A stretch of 64,000 nucleotides of DNA. Origin: SHWB01 sp050246875 (GTDB lineage Bacteria > Pseudomonadota > Alphaproteobacteria > UBA6615). The stretch lies in assembly GCA_050246875.1 (NCBI GenBank), contig JBFWVF010000001.1, positions 248,001 to 312,000 of the forward strand, given 5' to 3'. The stretch's first letter is position 1, and every line of letters starts with the position of its first letter. Below, in pieces: positions 15,757-24,129 of this stretch. A program made the position numbers and the translations under genes. Below the pieces are notes generated by a model. It was given only the letters and a program-made list of their open reading frames with translations, searched no databases and was not told where the DNA came from.

Positions 15757-16562
15757 CGCCGCCGACCGTCACCGTCGTCGATGGCGAACGGCCTGCCCCC
15801 TGGACGTCGGCGCCGGAGGTGCCGCTCGCCGTGCGTGGCCTCACCGTCGCCTACCGCGCCACCCCGGCGCTGTGGAACGTCGACTGGGATGTGCCGCCCG
15901 GCGCCATGTCGGCGATCGTCGGGCCGAACGGCGCCGGCAAGTCGACGCTGCTCAAGGCCATACTCGGCCTCGTGCCGACGCTCGCCGGCGAGGTACGCGT
16001 CTTCGGCGCGCCACTCGCCCGCGCGCGCGGCGATGTCGCCTATGTGCCGCAGCGCAGCGCCGTCGACTGGGATTTCCCGGCCAGCGCGCTCGATGTCGTC
16101 GCCATGGGCCTCTATGGCAGGATCGGCTGGTGCCGGCCGGTACGGCGCAGGCACCGCGAGGCGGCGCGCGCGCGCCTGGCCGAGGTCGGCATGGCCGATC
16201 TCGCCGACCGCCAGATCGGCGAGCTGTCCGGCGGCCAGCAGCAGCGCGTCTTCATCGCCCGCGCGCTGGCGCAGCAGGCACGGCTGGTGCTGCTCGACGA
16301 ACCTTTCGCCGGTGTCGACGCCGCGACCGAACACGCCCTCGTCACGGCACTGCGCCGCCTGGCCGCGACGGGTGTCACCGTGGTCGCCGTGCATCACGAT
16401 CTCGAGACGCTGGCCGACACTTTCGACCACGCCCTGCTGCTCAACGTGCGCCGCATCACCGCCGGCCCGGTCGGCGAGGTGCTGACCGAGGAAGCGCTGC
16501 AGCGCGCCTATGGCGGCCGGCTGGCGCCGACGCAATTGCGCGCCCTCGCCCGCGCCGGCTGA
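15753..16562 (+). CDS. Metal ABC transporter ATP-binding protein (TroB/SitB-like)
   Basis: This 269-residue cytoplasmic ATPase has Walker A GPNGAGKST, signature LSGGQQQR, Walker B LVLLDEPF and the switch histidine in AVHHD. Its N-terminus has an extra 25 or so residues before the domain. The ATG overlaps the receptor gene stop by four bases (ATGA), and its own stop overlaps the next start (TGATG), so the operon is tightly coupled. Confidence 0.93.
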   Translation: MTPPTVTVVDGERPAPWTSAPEVPLAVRGLTVAYRATPALWNVDWDVPPGAMSAIVGPNGAGKSTLLKAILGLVPTLAGEVRVFGAPLARARGDVAYVPQRSAVDWDFPASALDVVAMGLYGRIGWCRPVRRRHREAARARLAEVGMADLADRQIGELSGGQQQRVFIARALAQQARLVLLDEPFAGVDAATEHALVTALRRLAATGVTVVAVHHDLETLADTFDHALLLNVRRITAGPVGEVLTEEALQRAYGGRLAPTQLRALARAG

Positions 16563-17506
16563 TGCTGGCGCACCTCGCCGACATCCTGCTGTTCCAGGCC
16601 GGCTTCAACACCGCGGTCGTTACCGCCGGCACGACACTGCTCGGCATCGCCGCCGGCATCGTCGGCGTCTTCGTCGTCCTGCGCCGCCGCGCACTGGTCG
16701 CCGACGCCGTCAGCCATGGCACCCTGCCCGGCGTCGCGCTGGCCTTCCTCGGGGCCGTGGCGCTCGGCATGGACGGCCGTTCCCTGCCCGTCCTCCTCAC
16801 CGGCGCCACCGCGACCGGCATTCTGGCGGTGCTCGCCGTGCAATGGATCCGCGACCACACGCGCCTGCCCGAGGATGCGGCGATCGGCACCGTGCTGTCG
16901 GTCTTCTTCGGCGCCGGAATCGTGCTGCTCAGCCACATCCAGACGCTGCCGGGCGGTGGCCAGGCCGGGCTGGAGACCTTCCTGCTCGGCGCCGCGGCGA
17001 CGATGAACCGCGGCGAGGCCGTCACCATCGCCGTCGCGGCCACGGCCGCCCTCGCCGCCGTGGCGCTGCTGCACAAGGAATTCGCGGTGCTGGCCTTCGA
17101 TCCGGACTGGGCAGCGGCGCGCGGCTGGCGCACCGCACGGCTCGATCTCGCGCTGCTGGCGCTGCTCGTCCTCGTCGTCGTCATCGGGCTCAAGGCGGTG
17201 GGCCTGGTGCTGGTGATCGCCCTCGTCATCGTGCCGCCGGCGACGGCCCGGCTGTGGTACGGTCGCATCGGCCCGATGACATTGCTCGCCGGCGCCTTCG
17301 GCGGCATCGCCGGCTGGGCCGGCACGGCGGCATCGGCGCTGTTCGCCGACCTGCCGGCCGGCGCCGTCATCGTGCTGGTGGCCGCCGGCATGTTCGGCGC
17401 GAGCCTGCTCCTCGCCCCCCGTCGCGGTGCCGTCGCCACGCTGCTGCGCACCGCCCGCCAGCGGCGCGCCCTGGCCGGGCGGGCCATGCGCGGCGAGGCT
17501 GCCTGA
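16562..17506 (+). CDS. Metal ABC transporter permease 1 (ABC-3 family, TroC/SitC-like)
   Basis: This 314-residue membrane protein has eight to nine helices of the ABC-3 family. The cytoplasmic coupling segment LRRRALVADAVSHGTLPGVAL is typical. It overlaps both neighbours by one base (TGATG). A second, related permease follows, so the channel is probably a heterodimer. The C-terminal tail is rich in arginine (RTARQRRALAGRAMRG). Confidence 0.92.
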   Translation: MLAHLADILLFQAGFNTAVVTAGTTLLGIAAGIVGVFVVLRRRALVADAVSHGTLPGVALAFLGAVALGMDGRSLPVLLTGATATGILAVLAVQWIRDHTRLPEDAAIGTVLSVFFGAGIVLLSHIQTLPGGGQAGLETFLLGAAATMNRGEAVTIAVAATAALAAVALLHKEFAVLAFDPDWAAARGWRTARLDLALLALLVLVVVIGLKAVGLVLVIALVIVPPATARLWYGRIGPMTLLAGAFGGIAGWAGTAASALFADLPAGAVIVLVAAGMFGASLLLAPRRGAVATLLRTARQRRALAGRAMRGEAA

Positions 17507-18462
17507 TGCCGACGGCGGCGGCCTTCATCACCGTCGACCTGCCGGCGCTCGCGCTGGCGGTCTGCGCCTGCCTCGCCTGCGGCCTGACCGGCAATTTCCT
17601 CGTCCTGCGACGACAGGCGCTGGTCGGCGACGCCATGTCGCATGTCGTGCTGCCCGGCATCGTCGTCGCCTGGCTCGTCGCGGGAACCATCGACTCCCTC
17701 GCAATGATGGCCGGCGGCCTGCTCGCGGCGCTGCTGGCGACCGGGCTGATCGCCGCCGTTCGCCACCTCGCGCGTCTGGAAGCGGGAGCGGCGATGGGCG
17801 TGGTCTTCACCGCCATGTTCGCCATCGGCGTCGTGCTGATCGAGCGGAGCCCGGCGCGCGACGTCCACCTCGACACCACCCACGCCCTGATGGGCGCGCT
17901 CGAACTGGCGCTGTGGCTGGGACCGACCGGCTGGGACGACGTGCTGGCGGCGCACAACCTCGCCGCCCTGCCGCGCGAGGTGACGACCCTCGCCGCCGTG
18001 GCGCTGGCGACCGCGGCGTTGACGGCCATCTTCTTCAAGGAGCTGCGCCTCGCCACGTTCGACGCCGGGCTGGCGGCGGCGCTCGGCTACCGGCCGCGCC
18101 TCGTCGGCGGCGCGGTGATGGCGTGGACGGCGATCGTCGCCGTCGCCGCCTTCGATGCCGTCGGCTCGATCCTGCCGATCGCCATGTTCATCTGCCCGGC
18201 GGCGACGGCGCGCATGCTGACGGACCGTCTGGGACAGCAGATCCGGGCCAGCGCCGCCATCGCCGTGCTCGCCGCCGCCGGCGGCTACTTCGCGGCCGCC
18301 TTCGCGCCGCTGTGGACCGGCGGCACGGCCTCCCTCAACGCGGCCGGGATGATCGCCGTCGTCGCCGGCGCGCTGCAGGTGGCGGCCATGCTCTTCGCCC
18401 CCCGCCACGGCGCGCTGGCCCGTGCACTGGCCCGCCGCGGTCCGGTGGCGACGGCGGCGTGA
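17506..18462 (+). CDS. Metal ABC transporter permease 2 (ABC-3 family, TroD/SitD-like)
   Basis: This 318-residue protein is paralogous to the preceding permease. It has the coupling segment LRRQALVGDAMSHVVLPGIV, about eight helices and a basic C-terminal end. It completes receptor-ATPase-permease-permease, the SitABCD/TroABCD order. The stop lies 5 bp from the stop of the convergent oxidoreductase gene at 18468. Confidence 0.92.
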   Translation: MPTAAAFITVDLPALALAVCACLACGLTGNFLVLRRQALVGDAMSHVVLPGIVVAWLVAGTIDSLAMMAGGLLAALLATGLIAAVRHLARLEAGAAMGVVFTAMFAIGVVLIERSPARDVHLDTTHALMGALELALWLGPTGWDDVLAAHNLAALPREVTTLAAVALATAALTAIFFKELRLATFDAGLAAALGYRPRLVGGAVMAWTAIVAVAAFDAVGSILPIAMFICPAATARMLTDRLGQQIRASAAIAVLAAAGGYFAAAFAPLWTGGTASLNAAGMIAVVAGALQVAAMLFAPRHGALARALARRGPVATAA

Positions 18463-18467
18463 ATCTT

Positions 18468-19436
18468 CTACTGCGGCACGGGCAGCGGCCGTCGCGCCTG
18501 GATGGCGGCGGTGATCGTCTCCAGCACCGCGACGTCGTGGACCATCTGCTCGGGCGTGATCAGGTAGGTCTCCTTGCCCGCGCAGGCGCCGGCGAAGTTC
18601 TCGTCGTTGCGGCGCACCTGCTCCTCCTGCGTCAGCGGCGGCAGGTCGCGCAGCTCCGGGGACTGGCCCTTGAAGCCGACGAGGATCTGGTCCGGCCCGG
18701 TGCGGCGCACCCAGCCCTTGGTGCCGAGGATCTGCATGTGCACCGTCGGCGGCGTGTTGGTGACGTTGCAGATGTAGCCCGTCGCGCCGTTGGCGAAGCG
18801 CAGCACGGCGAGGGCGCTGTCGTTGGTCATGCCGACCGTCGCCGTCTGGCCGAAGGCCTCGGTCATGCGGCCCAGCATGTACTGGAAGTTGTCGATGGTG
18901 TGGATGCCCATGTGGTAGAGGCCGGCGGCGGGCGCCTCCTCGGCCGATTTGCGCCAGCCCTCGACCGGCACCAGCACGTCGTGGCTCATGTTGAACTCGG
19001 CATGCACGATGTGCCCGAGTTCGCCGCAGTCGATGAGCTTCTTCATCGCCTGGATGACGCTCGAATGACGCGAGTTGTGGCCGAGGCCGAGCTGGATGCC
19101 GGCCGCCTTCGCCGCCGCCACCGAGCGCTCGGCGTCGGCCTTCGACAGCGCGAACGGCTTCTCCGTCAGCACATGCTTGCCGGCCTTCGCGGCGGCGATG
19201 ATCTGCGGCGTGTGCTGCGAATGCGGCGTGACCAGCACGACGGCGTCGACCGCCTTGTCGGCGAGGACCTCGTCGTAGCTGTCGGTGACCTTGAGACCGA
19301 ACGACTTCGCCGCCTCGCGCACCTTGTCGGGCAGCGCGTCGACCACCTTCACGCAGCGGATCTTGCCGCTGCCCGCGATCGCCCGGGCATGCGTCTGACC
19401 CCACCAGCCAAACCCCACGATGGCTGCATTGATCAT
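18468..19436 (-). CDS. Gfo/Idh/MocA family NAD(P)-dependent oxidoreductase (downstream copy)
   Basis: This 322-residue protein has an N-terminal Rossmann domain (AAIVGFGWWGQTHARAI) and the family motif TEKPFALS, whose lysine is the usual catalytic residue. A C-terminal alpha/beta dehydrogenase domain includes YHMGIHTIDNFQYMLG. The ATG at 19436 follows AAGGGG. It is a tandem paralogue of the gene at 19549-20508, about 110 bp apart, in the same orientation. Family substrates are sugars, inositols and related polyols; nothing here identifies the one used. Confidence 0.87.
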   Translation of the reverse strand: MINAAIVGFGWWGQTHARAIAGSGKIRCVKVVDALPDKVREAAKSFGLKVTDSYDEVLADKAVDAVVLVTPHSQHTPQIIAAAKAGKHVLTEKPFALSKADAERSVAAAKAAGIQLGLGHNSRHSSVIQAMKKLIDCGELGHIVHAEFNMSHDVLVPVEGWRKSAEEAPAAGLYHMGIHTIDNFQYMLGRMTEAFGQTATVGMTNDSALAVLRFANGATGYICNVTNTPPTVHMQILGTKGWVRRTGPDQILVGFKGQSPELRDLPPLTQEEQVRRNDENFAGACAGKETYLITPEQMVHDVAVLETITAAIQARRPLPVPQ

Positions 19437-19548
19437 GTCCAACCCCTTGTCTTGCTTGTTGTTGGGGCACCGGACGCGCCGGGCCCGTGATGCCGCAGGC
19501 GGTGACAAAGGCCCCCGCGGCGCGCCTGCCGGCGCCCGGGGGCGAGAC

Positions 19549-20508
19549 TCAGAGAACGTCCTCCGGCCGGCCGCTGTCGAGCGAGCGCGCGGTGGCGTCG
19601 AGCACGGCGACGTCGTGGATCATCTCGTCCGGCGCGATGAGGTAGTCGCCACGCCCGGCGACCGCATCGGCAAAGCACTCGACGTTGTTACGCACGGGAT
19701 CCTCGGGCGCGAAGGACAGCGCCTCCGGCGTGCCGCCCCTGGCGCAGACGACCAGCTCGGTCGGCCCGGTGAAGCGCGCCCAGCCGCCGGTGCCGAAGAC
19801 CTGGATATGGCGCGACGGCGGCGTGACGAGGACGTTGCTCACCGTGCCCGTCTGCCCGCCGGCGTAGGAGATGACGGCGACGCCGGTGTCGGCGAACTGC
19901 ACCGTGCTGGCGCGCCGGGCGTAGACCTGCGTCGCGCGCCCGACCCAGTGCTGGAAGACATCGATCGAATGGCTGCCCATGTGCCACAGGCCGCCGCCCG
20001 GCGCCTCCTTCGGGTCGGCGCGCCAGCTCCGCACGTTCATCAGCGTGTCGTGGCTGGTGTTGGCCTCGAGCAGGGTGACGGTGCCGAGCGCGCCATCGGC
20101 GATGCGACGCTTGATCTCGCGCTGCGGCGGGCTGAAGCGCTGGTTGTGGCCGAGGCCGAGCCGGATGTCCGCCTTTCGCGCCGCCGCCACCGCGCGCTCC
20201 GCCTCGGCCTTCGACAGGGCGAACGGCTTTTCCGTGAACACGTGCTTGCCGGCCGCCGCCGCCGCGACGATCTGGTCGGTGTGCAGCGAATGCGGCGTGA
20301 CGAGGATCACGGCGTCGATGCGCGGGTCGGCCAGCACCTCGGCATAGTCGCGTGACAGCGGCAGGTTCAGTTCGCTTGCGAAGTCGCGGTGGGCATCCAG
20401 GTTGGCGTCGACCAGACGCGTGATACGGACCTTGTCGCTCTTGCCGTGCAGCGAGCGAACATGCGTGCGGCCCCACCAGCCGAGGCCGACGACGGCGACG
20501 TTGAGCAT
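19549..20508 (-). CDS. Gfo/Idh/MocA family NAD(P)-dependent oxidoreductase (upstream copy)
   Basis: This 319-residue protein has the same plan as its neighbour: VAVVGLGWWGRTHVRSL at the N-terminus, FTEKPFALS with the catalytic lysine, and LWHMGSHSIDVFQHWVG in the C-terminal domain. The start is the ATG at 20508, preceded by GGGAAG; upstream in-frame residues are not family-like. It is the first gene of the pair and is divergent from the flavin oxidoreductase at 20711 across 202 bp in which I see no gene. The two products may act on related substrates or form a mixed complex. Confidence 0.87.
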   Translation of the reverse strand: MLNVAVVGLGWWGRTHVRSLHGKSDKVRITRLVDANLDAHRDFASELNLPLSRDYAEVLADPRIDAVILVTPHSLHTDQIVAAAAAGKHVFTEKPFALSKAEAERAVAAARKADIRLGLGHNQRFSPPQREIKRRIADGALGTVTLLEANTSHDTLMNVRSWRADPKEAPGGGLWHMGSHSIDVFQHWVGRATQVYARRASTVQFADTGVAVISYAGGQTGTVSNVLVTPPSRHIQVFGTGGWARFTGPTELVVCARGGTPEALSFAPEDPVRNNVECFADAVAGRGDYLIAPDEMIHDVAVLDATARSLDSGRPEDVL

Positions 20509-20710
20509 CCCACACTTCCCCATACCCCGATACGTCGCGCAGCATAACAGGCGCGGGCCCGATGGCGCGCTGCCCATCGCGTCGGGACTTCCGGAGAATG
20601 GCACGAACAGGTCTTGTGACGCGTCTCGACCGACGAGACGGGTCACCTCGGTTCTTTGTCGCCGGCACCAGGGCGGCTAGTCTCGGCCGGCACGACGCGA
20701 GGAGGGCGGC

Positions 20711-21742
20711 ATGCGGTTCGGTCTGTTCGGCTCGACCCAGGTCAAGCGCGGCGATTCGCTCGACGGCAGCCACGGCTTCGCCCGCTTCATCGACTACAAC
20801 GTCGAGGCCGAGGCGCTCGGCTTCCACTCCTCCTTCGTCGTCGAGCACCATTTCACCGGCTTCGGCCAGGTCTCGGCGACGCTGACGCTGCTGGCCTGGC
20901 TCGGCGCGCGCACCACGACGCTGCGGCTCGGCACCGCCGTCATCGTGCTGCCCTGGCACAACCCGATCCTGCTCGCCGAGCAGGCGGCGACCATCGACCT
21001 GATGACCGGCGGCCGGCTCGACCTCGGCATCGGCAAGGGCTACCGCTACAACGAGTTCGCCGGCTTCGGCATTCCCATGGAGGAGGCCGACGCGCGCTTC
21101 GAGGAATCGCTCGAACTGCTGCTCAGGTCATGGACCAGCGAGGAGCGCTGGTCGCACAAGGGCCGGTTCTACGAATTCGCGGATGTCGTCGTCGAACCGC
21201 CGTCGGTGCAGAAGCCGCATCCGCCGATCTGGATGGGCGCCGGCAGCCAGCGGTCGCTCGACATGGTGGCGCAGCGCGGATTCAACCTGCTGCTCGACCA
21301 GATCTCGCCGATCGACGCGGCGATCGAGCGCTTCGCCTACTACCGCGGCCGCGTCCAGGCGCTGGGCCGGACGTTCAATCCCTATCAGGTCGGCCTCAGC
21401 CGCGGCCTCTATGTGGCCAAGGACGCTGCCGACCGCGACGCAGCGATCGAGCGGCGCATCGCCGCGCGCGCCCGTATCGACGCGCTGGCGCAGCGCCCCG
21501 ACGGCAAGAACACCGCCTCGCTTCTGTCCTTCGACCTCGGCGACGCGGTGCGCGACGGCGTTCTGTTCGGCACCGTCGACGAGATCGCCGCGCGCATCGA
21601 GCGCCTGCACAAGGCCGGCGTCCGCTACATGCTGGTGACCGACGGCGGCAGCGGCATCGAGGGCCTGCGCACCTTCGCGCGCGAGATCATCCCGGCCTTC
21701 GCCGATCCCGAGGACGCGACGCTGGCCGCCGCCGCGGAGTAA
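20711..21742 (+). CDS. LLM-class (luciferase-like) flavin-dependent oxidoreductase
   Basis: This 343-residue TIM-barrel protein is related to bacterial luciferase and alkane/nitrilotriacetate monooxygenases. Family hallmarks are FIDYNVEAEALGFHSSFVVEHHF near the N-terminus, TTLRLGTAVIVLPWHNP, and TGGRLDLGIGKGYRYNEF. FMN or F420 would be the cofactor; neither is decided by these motifs. The ATG at 20711 follows GGAGGGCGGC, a strong ribosome site. No flavin reductase gene is adjacent, so a monooxygenase role would need a partner elsewhere. Confidence 0.85.
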   Translation: MRFGLFGSTQVKRGDSLDGSHGFARFIDYNVEAEALGFHSSFVVEHHFTGFGQVSATLTLLAWLGARTTTLRLGTAVIVLPWHNPILLAEQAATIDLMTGGRLDLGIGKGYRYNEFAGFGIPMEEADARFEESLELLLRSWTSEERWSHKGRFYEFADVVVEPPSVQKPHPPIWMGAGSQRSLDMVAQRGFNLLLDQISPIDAAIERFAYYRGRVQALGRTFNPYQVGLSRGLYVAKDAADRDAAIERRIAARARIDALAQRPDGKNTASLLSFDLGDAVRDGVLFGTVDEIAARIERLHKAGVRYMLVTDGGSGIEGLRTFAREIIPAFADPEDATLAAAAE

Positions 21743-21796
21743 CGGGGGCCTCGACGCTCGACCCGCGCGCCCTTGCCATGCTATCCGGTGGCCTTA

Positions 21797-21812
21797 CTTA
21801 ACGCGCGTTAAG
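21797..21812. promoter_or_regulatory. 16-bp perfect palindrome overlapping the GST ribosome site
   Basis: CTTAACGCGCGTTAAG is perfectly self-complementary and ends inside the AAGGAGG ribosome site of the gene at 21822. A protein bound here, or a small RNA hairpin, would be well placed to control that gene. No cognate regulator is adjacent. Confidence 0.45.
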
Positions 21813-21821
21813 GAGGCGATC

Positions 21822-22607
21822 ATGGCCCTGGTGCTCTATCACAACCACGCGTCGACCTGTTCGCAGAAGGTCCGCATCTGCCTCGCCGAGAAGGGCGTGC
21901 CGTGGGAGAGCCGCAACATCGACCTCGGCGCGCGCGAGAACCTCGGCCCCGAATACCTCGCCATCAATCCCAATGGCGTCGTGCCGGCGATGGCGCATGA
22001 CGGCCGCGTCGTCATCGAGTCGACGGTGATGTGCGAGTACATCGAGGAAGTCTGGCCGAACGAGCCGCGCCTGTCGCCGGCCGACCCCGTCGACCGCGCC
22101 CGCATGCGCGCCTGGCTGCGCTACATCGACGAGGTACCGTCGATGGCCATCCGCGTGCCGACCTTCAACGATCTGCTGCTGCCCAGCTACCAGCGCATGA
22201 ACGAGGCCGAGTTCGCCCGCTTCGCCGACGCCAACCCGCTGCGCCGCCAGTTCTTCCTGCGCATGGGCCGCGCCGGCTTCAGCGCGCAGGAATACGACAT
22301 CGCCATGAAGCAGCTCGACCAGACGGTCGAGCGCATGAAGGCGGCGCTGGCGGACGGCCCATGGCTGGTCGGCGACCAGTACACCATCGCCGACATCTGC
22401 ATCGTGCCGGTCTTCCAGCGCATGGACGACCTCGGCATGTGGCAGGTGTGGGAAGGCAAGGCGCCGCGCGTGACCGACTGGTACGCGCGCCTGCGCGCCC
22501 GGCCGGCCTACAAGGCGGCCTTCTATCCCGGAACGCGCATGACCGAACTGTTCCCGCAGCTCGCCGAGAAGCAGCGCGCCCGCGAAGCCGCGAAGGCCGC
22601 GGAATAG
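21822..22607 (+). CDS. Glutathione S-transferase family protein
   Basis: This 261-residue cytosolic protein has an N-terminal thioredoxin-like domain (about 1-80, with STCSQKVRICLAEKGV and the cis-proline region NGVVPAM) and a helical C-terminal domain (WLVGDQYTIADICIVP). The serine/cysteine cluster near residues 9-12 is the likely glutathione-activating site. A strong AGGAGG precedes the ATG. The next gene, a rhodanese, is convergent 31 bp away. The substrate cannot be told. Confidence 0.88.
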   Translation: MALVLYHNHASTCSQKVRICLAEKGVPWESRNIDLGARENLGPEYLAINPNGVVPAMAHDGRVVIESTVMCEYIEEVWPNEPRLSPADPVDRARMRAWLRYIDEVPSMAIRVPTFNDLLLPSYQRMNEAEFARFADANPLRRQFFLRMGRAGFSAQEYDIAMKQLDQTVERMKAALADGPWLVGDQYTIADICIVPVFQRMDDLGMWQVWEGKAPRVTDWYARLRARPAYKAAFYPGTRMTELFPQLAEKQRAREAAKAAE

Positions 22608-22638
22608 TCGCGGAGCGGCGCCTGACCGCCTGCCGCCC

Positions 22639-23052
22639 CTACTTCTTCGGCTCCGGCAGCTTCGCCTCGCGCGGCTCGGTCGGGCCGCCGGCCTTGGCCC
22701 AGGCGCCGTAGCCGCCGGCCATGTGCGCGACCGGGGCGAGGCCCATCCGGTGCACCGCCTGCGCGGCCAGCGCCGAGCGCATGCCGCCGGCGCAGAAGAA
22801 GATGAACTTCTTTCCCGAGCCGAAGGTGTCCCGATAGTAGGGGCTCTGCGGGTCGACCCAGAATTCGAGCATGCCGCGCGGCGCATGAACGGAGCCGGGA
22901 ATGGTGCCGTCGCGCCACAGTTCGCGCACGTCGCGGATGTCGACGAGCTGCACCTGCGGATCGTCGCGCACGGCCATGACCTGTTCGATGGTCATAGTCT
23001 CGATCTCGCGCTCGGCCTCGGCGCAGAGTTCCTTGATACCCTTGGTGATCAT
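22639..23052 (-). CDS. Rhodanese-like domain protein (single domain)
   Basis: This 137-residue protein has one rhodanese domain. The active-site loop is FFCAGGMRS with the sulfur-accepting Cys87, and the domain opens with VQLVDIRDVREL and IPGSVHAPRGML. Such proteins carry persulfide sulfur or act in sulfide or thiosulfate metabolism. The start is ATG at 23052; AGGTTGGC lies before it. It lies about 50 bp after the stop of, and on the same strand as, the upstream DMT gene, so the two may share a transcript. Confidence 0.88.
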   Translation of the reverse strand: MITKGIKELCAEAEREIETMTIEQVMAVRDDPQVQLVDIRDVRELWRDGTIPGSVHAPRGMLEFWVDPQSPYYRDTFGSGKKFIFFCAGGMRSALAAQAVHRMGLAPVAHMAGGYGAWAKAGGPTEPREAKLPEPKK

Positions 23053-23102
23053 GCCAACCTCCAGACGCGACCGCGCCAGTCAAGGCGCGACGTCGCCGGC
23101 CG

Positions 23103-23987
23103 TCAAGGGGCGGAGGGCTTGCGTTCCTTCACGGCCAGCAGCGTCGCGCCGGCGATGATCGTGCCGGCGCCGAGCCAGGTCCACAGCGTCGGCACCTCGG
23201 CGAACAGCAGGTAGCCGAACAGCGCCGCGAAGATCAGGCGCACGAAGGTCAGCGGTTCGACCGCCGCGATGTCGCCGTCGCGATAGGCCTGGTTCCAGCA
23301 CAGGTGCCCGCCCGTCCCCATGGCCGCGATGAAGATGAGCAGGACGAACTGCTCGGGCGTCGGCCAGGTCCACACGAACAGCGAGGCGACGAAGGTGACC
23401 GGCGAGACGATGAGGCCGAGCCAGACGACGACGGCCGCGTTCGACTCGGTCTTCAGCAGGGTCTTGACGATCAGCCGCGCGAAGGTCAGCGAGATGGCGG
23501 CCGTCAGGACCAGCAGCGTTCCCGTGTTCACCACCTCGAAGCCCGGCCGGATGACGATCAGCGCGCCCGCGAACCCGAGCGCGATGGCGATCCATCGATG
23601 CGGCTTCGGCGCCTCGCGGTAGACGAAGATAGCGGCGGCGGCGGTGATGACCGGCACGGTGAAGTTGAGCGCCGTCGCCTCGGCAAGCGGGATCAGGGCC
23701 AGAGCGCTGAACCAGGCCATCATGCTGACCGACTGCAGCAGGCCGCGCGTCAGCACCAGCCCGGGCCGGCGCGGCCACATCGAGCGGAAGCCGAGCTTCC
23801 AGACCACCGGCAACAGCATCGGCAGCGACAGGAAGGCGCGGAAGAAGGCGATCTCGATCGGGTGGATCTCGCCCGCCGTGTACTTGATGCCGCTGTGCAT
23901 GGCGGCGAAGAAGGCGCCGGCGAGCGTCATCAGCAGCACGCCCCGCAGCGTGCCGCCCTGCCGCAAGCTGTCCGCCATCGCCGACAT
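23103..23987 (-). CDS. DMT superfamily transporter (EamA domains)
   Basis: This inner-membrane exporter of 294 residues has about ten helices arranged as two EamA repeats (first from MTLAGAFFAAMHSGIKY, second from LTAAISLTFARLIVKTLL). The ATG at 23987 is chosen because GGGAG lies about 8 nt upstream; an in-frame start at 24053 would add 22 Ala/Gly/Pro/Arg-type residues. Substrates of this family are small metabolites such as amino acids or S-adenosylmethionine. Confidence 0.85.
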   Translation of the reverse strand: MSAMADSLRQGGTLRGVLLMTLAGAFFAAMHSGIKYTAGEIHPIEIAFFRAFLSLPMLLPVVWKLGFRSMWPRRPGLVLTRGLLQSVSMMAWFSALALIPLAEATALNFTVPVITAAAAIFVYREAPKPHRWIAIALGFAGALIVIRPGFEVVNTGTLLVLTAAISLTFARLIVKTLLKTESNAAVVVWLGLIVSPVTFVASLFVWTWPTPEQFVLLIFIAAMGTGGHLCWNQAYRDGDIAAVEPLTFVRLIFAALFGYLLFAEVPTLWTWLGAGTIIAGATLLAVKERKPSAP

Positions 23988-24129
23988 CCATCGCGCTCCC
24001 GCCCCGCGCACGGGGCCAACCGCGGCGGCGGGCGCACTATAGGCGCGGGGCACGACGCCGGCCCAGCGTCGCCTGCAACCCAGCCGTGCGCGTCCCCCGA
24101 TGGTTGCCCCCGGCCCGGCCGGGCGCTAC

